Source: a virus
Strand: one strand, 5' to 3'
DNA length: 25,151 nucleotides
IMG/VR virus record: IMGVR_UViG_3300048930_001157
Span: 1 to 25,151 of that record
The position numbers and the translations under genes were made by a program. The notes beneath the pieces were generated by a model that worked only from the letters and a program-made list of their open reading frames with translations, was not told where the DNA came from and did not search any database. Shown here piece by piece: positions 21,483 through 25,151 of this stretch (positions are counted from its first letter, which is position 1; each line of letters starts with the position of its first letter).

Positions 21483-22412
21483 TTAAGCAGTTGAACCTTG
21501 GGCACCAATTACACCAAGAGGAGTAAACATACCAAAAGAATAACGACCTGATGCAAGTACCGACATAGTCTCAGTTACGGGATCGGTGGTTACGTTAACT
21601 TTAAGCGGCCTCCTTACAAAATGCTTACGTGTTCCTTTAACATTGGTTAATCCAAACCAGTTACTAGGACTTGTTAAGAAATGGCTTACTTCATAACCTT
21701 GTGGAATTGCCTTCATGTTATAAATTGCATTTATATCGTTATTAGCCGTTCCTGTTCTAAAAACCGATTCAAGTAATCTGCATCCTGAGAACATTAAGTC
21801 TTGTGGGAGTAATAACCTCTCAATTTGAGCATTTATAAGTAATCCTGCCTGATCCTTCATTTTACCGGCTAATATTACGGCCTGTTCAACACCTGCTTCG
21901 CTAAAGTCGACATTAACGTTAACGCCGTTATATGCCCCGACGCGGTTGGAATAAACACCGCCGTCGTAAGGCTGAGAACCGGAGCAAAGGGGTTGTCCGT
22001 TAGCTTGCGCTGCTGCTACGTTAAACGCCTGGTTAAAAGGGTTCATTGCTACTACTTCTCTGGTTTGTTCATAGGAAGTAGTAAGAGATTTAGTACCGTT
22101 AAAGAACTGATCGGCATAAAGATCATCCTCCATGGCAATATTGGTAATCTGAAAACCGAGAGCAAATTCCCGGTGGACAAATTCATAAATAAAACGCTCG
22201 GCCATGCTATCCATTTTAATAGGTGCACCTTGGTTTTTCTCAAGAGCGTAACCCGTCCCTTTAATATCAACCATCCTTTCGGTATGTTTGACGGAATTGG
22301 CTTGCTCATAGACTTTGGTATATTCCCCCTTAAACCGATCATACTGAGATTTTACCTCATAAAGACCTGGCCAAAGCAAACTTGGAATATCACCGGTTGT
22401 TATAATAGACAT
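21483..22412 (-). CDS. phage major capsid protein
   Basis: 309 residues. The pattern matches a family of podoviral capsid proteins with HK97-type fold. Around residues 85-110 it reads FALGFQITNIAMEDDLYADQ, then TREVVAMNPFNQAFN, GSQPYDGGVYSNRVGAYNGV, IERLLLPQDLMFSG, FRTGTANNDINAIYNMKAIP, and FLTSPSNWFGLTNVKGTRKH, ending in RYSFGMFTPLGVIGAQG. It is complete, without a visible prohead protease site or long scaffold domain at the N-terminus. AAAGG lies nine bases before the ATG. A truncated relative of its N-terminus occurs immediately upstream (22415-22540). Confidence 0.9.
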   Translation of the reverse strand: MSIITTGDIPSLLWPGLYEVKSQYDRFKGEYTKVYEQANSVKHTERMVDIKGTGYALEKNQGAPIKMDSMAERFIYEFVHREFALGFQITNIAMEDDLYADQFFNGTKSLTTSYEQTREVVAMNPFNQAFNVAAAQANGQPLCSGSQPYDGGVYSNRVGAYNGVNVNVDFSEAGVEQAVILAGKMKDQAGLLINAQIERLLLPQDLMFSGCRLLESVFRTGTANNDINAIYNMKAIPQGYEVSHFLTSPSNWFGLTNVKGTRKHFVRRPLKVNVTTDPVTETMSVLASGRYSFGMFTPLGVIGAQGSTA

Positions 22413-22414
22413 AA

Positions 22415-22540
22415 TTAATTACCTTTATTTTTAGTTTTCTTTACTGATCCTGCCCTATAACAGGTTTTTTTCTTCTCTTTCGGTAGGTATAATCCTTCCT
22501 TTAAAAGAGCAGGCATATTGCCAGTTGTTATAATAGACAT
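22415..22540 (-). pseudogene. 41-codon ORF with capsid-like N-terminus (capsid fragment or leader peptide)
   Basis: The frame starts MSIITTGNMPALLKEGLY; the capsid starts MSIITTGDIPSLLWPGLY, so 13 of the first 18 residues are identical. The first 17 bases of both genes are identical. After residue 18 the ORF diverges into a Lys-rich tail (KEKKK, KKTKNKG) and stops two bases before the capsid ATG. It begins 12 bases after the stop of the preceding head gene. An AGGA lies ten bases upstream, rather far. It is either the remnant of a tandem capsid duplication or a translated leader coupled to the capsid start. No other family is recognised. Confidence 0.65.
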
Positions 22541-22552
22541 AATCTTATATTC

Positions 22553-23338
22553 CTATGCTCCGGCAGTCGGACCTGCAACACCGCTTGAGCCGTAAATATG
22601 CTTATTGAACTTAACTAGTAGATTGGTAAAAGGCATATTTACCCCCGGTACTAATCCTGTAGGATTGGAATTACCGGTAATAACCTGATCAATGCCGATG
22701 ATTTTTACATCCAGAGATTCAGTGCGTGCTATGCTTGAGCCGTCAAGATAATAAACAGAGCCGTAAATATTACTACCGGTGCGGGGATTCTGACCGCCCT
22801 TAATTGCAATTTCTGAAGTAAAAGTTATCCCTGCTACCGATAAATTACTATTTAGTCCTACTTGGGTATTTAAAAACACTATTGAAGCATCTGCCTCTGC
22901 TACAGAGCTTGATACCTGAACTCTAAATACGGCCATCGGGTCGTCATTAACGTAAGCAATAACAGGAGTACCTGCTTTGACTAGCCTACCGCCCGGCCAG
23001 TAATCAGATTCTATCCGTAGTCCAGTACTCGCATCAGTATAAGCACAGCTTATAAACATCCCAACGAAAGCATCAGCAGCAGTTGTTGCAACCTCTTGTA
23101 CGGCATCTCCATTTGTTGGAGCTGATAACTTTTGCGGCGCTATAGTTCCGGTCATTGCGGTTGTGCCCGGGTTGCTGGCAAATTTTACCGGATCACCCTG
23201 ATAAATACTGTTTGGCTGCGTAATTAACCCATCAGCGGAGGCATAAATAAAATATTGACCCAGTTTTTGTGTTCCGCCGTTTCCTATTTGAGACTGAACT
23301 ACTTCCAAACCGTAAGGTCTATTAATGCCGTTAGACAT
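22553..23338 (-). CDS. head structural protein, likely decoration/cement type
   Basis: 261 residues. The order of elements follows a common phage head protein placed upstream of the capsid: NRPYGLEVVQSQIGNGG, IYQGDPVKFAS, then FVGMFISCAYTDASTG, DYWPGGRLVKAGTPVIAYVN and DDPMAVFRVQV. Related phage proteins share a 'GLRPVR...GDPV...G...Y.D...WP...AYV.DDP...F.VQ' pattern (from memory). The C-terminal half is beta-rich (FLNTQVGLNSNLSVAGITFT). In some podoviruses the gene before the capsid encodes a cement protein; whether that is the role here is inferred. GAGGAGA lies ahead of the ATG. First gene of the visible structural operon. Confidence 0.7.
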   Translation of the reverse strand: MSNGINRPYGLEVVQSQIGNGGTQKLGQYFIYASADGLITQPNSIYQGDPVKFASNPGTTAMTGTIAPQKLSAPTNGDAVQEVATTAADAFVGMFISCAYTDASTGLRIESDYWPGGRLVKAGTPVIAYVNDDPMAVFRVQVSSSVAEADASIVFLNTQVGLNSNLSVAGITFTSEIAIKGGQNPRTGSNIYGSVYYLDGSSIARTESLDVKIIGIDQVITGNSNPTGLVPGVNMPFTNLLVKFNKHIYGSSGVAGPTAGA

Positions 23339-23419
23339 AATCTCCTCATTGTTCTAATTATTAAAAAACGTAAATATTTTAAATTTAAAAAAGATAAGCT
23401 AATTCAAGCTTTATTAAGA

Positions 23420-23575
23420 CCTTTTAACGTCTAGTTATGACGATAAACTTTGTTACAGGTAAGTTTCAAAACTAGCCTTTTTGTGTCTTGCGATGACAGA
23501 GGTAGCTTTTTAAGAAAAAGATTTAGCTACAAACTATGCCTTTTTACGTCTAGCAATGACGGGAACCTTTTTAAG
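23420..23575. repeat. three degenerate ~37-bp units with a small inverted repeat core
   Basis: Units at 23420-23455, 23476-23514 and 23539-23575 each read CCTTTT(T)N followed by a 15-base core and an A/G-rich segment ending TTTTTAAG or similar. The cores at 23428-23442, 23484-23498 and 23547-23561 are CGTCTAGTTATGACG, TGTCTTGCGATGACA and CGTCTAGCAATGACG: a 4-base stem around a 7-base loop. In the second unit both stem ends change together (C-G to T-A), which preserves pairing. The stretch is in the predicted leader of the head operon. The core resembles intergenic repeats of Rickettsiales that share GTCATTGC (from memory). Confidence 0.6.
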
Positions 23576-23605
23576 CCTGGTCATGACTTTTTTTTACCTA
23601 ATTAT

Positions 23606-23635
23606 ATTATAGCAAAAAGACTGATACTTTTGCAA
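23606..23635 (-). promoter_or_regulatory. candidate promoter of the head operon
   Basis: On minus: TTGCAA (23635-23630), 18-base spacer, TATAAT (23611-23606) preceded by TGC (23614-23612), an extended -10. It would give a ~260-base leader before the ATG at 23338, containing the degenerate repeats. The remaining 559-base intergenic region (23339-23897) shows no open frame I would call. Confidence 0.5.
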
Positions 23636-23842
23636 ATCGTACTACTATTTAAGCTTTTTTAAGTTTTTTATGAGAAGCTGCGTATTTATCTAATCTAGGA
23701 ATTTCACACTTAGTGTTTTTTTAAGCGTAATTCATCATATTTTATCATACCTACCACTGCTATATCTTTAATAGTCAACAAAGGATTTATAATTCTGATT
23801 ACTATAACACTTGAATAATTCAAAAGGTTAAAAAGATTTAAC

Positions 23843-23870
23843 TTGACTTCTGTACTATATAAGATAAATT
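23843..23870 (+). promoter_or_regulatory. candidate promoter of the 190-residue orphan gene
   Basis: TTGACT (23843-23848) and TAAATT (23865-23870) with a 16-base spacer; the -35 is good and the -10 mediocre. The start would be ~25 bases before the ATG at 23898, with AGAGG (23888-23892) between. Confidence 0.45.
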
Positions 23871-23897
23871 CTAAATAAAAATTAACTAGAGGTAATT

Positions 23898-24470
23898 ATG
23901 TCTATTTTTGGGTTTTTAGGCACCAGCAAAAGTCATTACAGTAGTGCAGGAAATTATTTCTTGCAAGCAACAGAAGCGGCAGGGAATATTGTTAATACTT
24001 TACGGTCTGCCTTGTCTAATATAGAACCACAAACAGTAAAAAATACGGTAGGTGCATCGTTAGTATCATGGAATAGCTATGAAGCTATAGCAGGTAAGAT
24101 TATATCTAGTAATGCAGCAATTCATTTAGCACAGTGCTTTAGTACGAATGCCGAGCTAAATATGGCTGCGAAAGCAACACAGTGTGCAGCTAGTGCATTA
24201 GTTACAAATCCAGTAGGCTGTATGACTGGTTTAATGGCAACTACAATATTAGCTGCTAATTATGAGCATGTTATTCCCGTGGTCAAAGGTGCTGCTAGTT
24301 TAACTTGGGAAGCTGCCAAAACTGCATTTTATGCTTCAGCCGCTGTAGCTGAGACAACCGTAGCCTCTATGTTATACTTAGAAGAAAATATATCCGATGT
24401 ATGGAATCTAATTGATGCCGATACAAAAATTGCGGGAGATTTCTGTGTAGAAGAAGAAGCATTTATCTAA
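23898..24470 (+). CDS. orphan hypothetical protein, 190 residues, Ala-rich
   Basis: Strong Shine-Dalgarno (AGAGG, five bases) and its own candidate promoter and terminator make it a stand-alone unit. The protein is Ala/Thr/Ser-rich, largely helical, with moderately hydrophobic stretches (AASALVTNPVGCMTGLMATT then ILAANYEHVIPVVKGAASL, and TAFYASAAVAETTVASMLYL) that could be one or two weak membrane segments, and an acidic C-terminus. Four Cys are scattered. There is no signal peptide and I do not recognise a family. It is the only plus-strand gene in the right half and is opposite to the operons on both sides. That fits a phage 'moron' or host-interaction gene; this is inference. Confidence 0.6.
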   Translation: MSIFGFLGTSKSHYSSAGNYFLQATEAAGNIVNTLRSALSNIEPQTVKNTVGASLVSWNSYEAIAGKIISSNAAIHLAQCFSTNAELNMAAKATQCAASALVTNPVGCMTGLMATTILAANYEHVIPVVKGAASLTWEAAKTAFYASAAVAETTVASMLYLEENISDVWNLIDADTKIAGDFCVEEEAFI

Positions 24471-24483
24471 TTTCCAGATTGCT

Positions 24484-24516
24484 AAATCCCATAAATTAAG
24501 TATCTTTATGGGATTT
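24484..24516. terminator. strong 12-bp hairpin between convergent genes, likely bidirectional terminator
   Basis: AAATCCCATAAA (24484-24495) pairs perfectly with TTTATGGGATTT (24505-24516) around a 9-base loop, 14 bases after the plus-strand stop and 13 before the end of the minus-strand gene. The outer A/T bases of the stem provide three U at the 3' side in both directions, but no longer T-run follows, so efficiency is uncertain. Confidence 0.65.
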
Positions 24517-24528
24517 GGGGAACTGGAG

Positions 24529-24912
24529 TTAAAATCTGTCAATATCTTCTAGACCTTGAGCTAAAATACACTCAAGCTCCTGTTTTTCTATTCTGTCCAT
24601 TAGCTTTTTCCATTTTATTAAATCAATACCGAATATTCCATTTTTATCGGTCTCTAGCTGTTTTTTTATAATTGGATGGCCAAGTGCTAATCTAACTAAT
24701 CTGATTAACAAAAATCTTTCCTGCTTTAATAATAAATTTTCTAATTTGCTTTTAATCTCTTCTTCGGAAGGAACACCTAAAATAAGATCTTCAATAAAAC
24801 CCTTTGTAAACTTTAATATTATTTTGTATTTCCTTTCGATGTCTAAAGAAACTTTAACTTCTACATACCCTTCTGAGGGTAAAGATATTTCTTCTATTTC
24901 GTATGCGTACAT
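24529..24912 (-). CDS. hypothetical protein, 127 residues
   Basis: Begins MYAYEIEEISLPSEGYVEVK; the N-terminal ~40 residues look like beta strands, then an acidic/basic helical part (PSEEEIKSKLENLLLKQERF, then LIRLVRLALGHPIIKKQL). No signal peptide, membrane segment or named motif. An AGAAAGA lies ten bases upstream of the ATG. It follows the fibre-like gene at the right edge by 30 bases on the same strand and may be an accessory or chaperone of it; unproven. Confidence 0.5.
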   Translation of the reverse strand: MYAYEIEEISLPSEGYVEVKVSLDIERKYKIILKFTKGFIEDLILGVPSEEEIKSKLENLLLKQERFLLIRLVRLALGHPIIKKQLETDKNGIFGIDLIKWKKLMDRIEKQELECILAQGLEDIDRF

Positions 24913-24942
24913 AATATATTCTTTCTAATTTTAAAAACACCT

Positions 24943-25151
24943 TTAACTGCCGAATACCACGACGGATACACCGTCAAGAGCAGGTAGTAAGTTACCTAGT
25001 GTATCAACCGTAAAAATAATAACTTCCGTTGTTGATCTGGACCTAAAAAACACCTGAAACGGCGCTATTACCTCTGTTCCCCGTGCTAAAGTCGGTAATA
25101 CTAAATAATTACCATCAGGAAAAGGAGTAGCAAACTTCACAACATAAGACC
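24943..25151 (-). CDS. C-terminal part of a probable phage tail-fibre-type protein (5' end outside window)
   Basis: The frame is open to the right edge: codons before a GTG at 25140 read S-Y-V, so this GTG is not a start. The visible end, VKFATPFPDGNYLVLPTLAR then beta-rich segments to VSVVVFGS, resembles the receptor-binding ends of fibres that contain 'V-x-F-x-x-P-F-P' (from memory). Only ~69 residues are visible, so family assignment is tentative. It is followed by the 127-residue hypothetical gene. Confidence 0.45.
   Translation of the reverse strand, partial: SYVVKFATPFPDGNYLVLPTLARGTEVIAPFQVFFRSRSTTEVIIFTVDTLGNLLPALDGVSVVVFGS

Noticed and set aside
21446-21508. TTG at 21508 as start of the head protein, overlapping the capsid gene
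   Set aside because: The ATG at 21448 has a GGGAG at proper spacing and removes the 26-base overlap.
1-25151. tRNA genes, attachment sites, integrase or insertion-sequence ends
   Set aside because: I found no tRNA-like cloverleaf, no integrase or IS transposase with terminal repeats; the prophage ends are probably outside the window.

Overview
The window looks like part of a tailed-phage (podovirus-type) prophage or phage-derived block in an AT-rich, intracellular-type bacterium. The low GC, a PD-(D/E)XK (Rpn-type) transposase-like nuclease and the repeat-bearing intergenic DNA fit Rickettsiales. That placement is inference from gene content and composition; the window holds no rRNA, tRNA or other housekeeping gene to confirm it.

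Layout, left to right. (1) 1-2116: the 3' end of a RecT-type single-strand annealing protein, an Rpn-family nuclease, and two small hypothetical genes, one of only 53 codons. (2) 2149-9085, plus strand: four consecutive genes that look like the ejection (internal virion) protein cassette, namely a glycine-zipper protein with a conserved podoviral C-terminal motif, two coiled-coil proteins and a 727-residue protein. A cold-shock protein gene (9131-9337) follows. (3) 9455-10595: a RuvC-like Holliday-junction resolvase on minus and a MazE/MazF-type toxin-antitoxin pair on plus. (4) 23338 down to 10606, minus strand: the virion structural operon. In transcription order it encodes a head protein, a 41-codon ORF that copies the capsid N-terminus, the major capsid protein, a beta-rich head protein, a P22 gp4-like adaptor with an inserted F5/8C-like domain, a small conserved protein, a long coiled-coil tail fibre, a fibre ending in an S74 intramolecular chaperone, an unknown protein, a patatin-like phospholipase, a small tail protein, a head-tail adaptor, a P22 gp10-like tail hub and a small Trp-rich protein. 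(5) 23339-25151: a 559-base intergenic region with degenerate repeats and promoters, an orphan 190-residue protein on plus, a hypothetical gene on minus, and the 3' end of a probable tail-fibre gene running off the right edge. Portal, terminase, integrase, repressor and lysis genes are not in view.

How it fits together: the minus-strand operon builds head, neck, tail hub and fibres. The plus-strand cassette supplies proteins expected to be packaged and injected with the DNA. RecT and the RuvC-like enzyme would serve recombination and branch resolution before packaging.

The most notable items are two pairs of long, nearly identical promoter-type repeats (1475-1525 / 2066-2116 on plus; 9931-9984 / 13698-13751 on minus), the duplicated capsid N-terminus at 22415-22540, the patatin phospholipase inside the tail operon, 21 uninterrupted alanine-rich heptads in the long fibre, and the duplicated FEGLRIRPK motif at the N-terminus of the large ejection protein.
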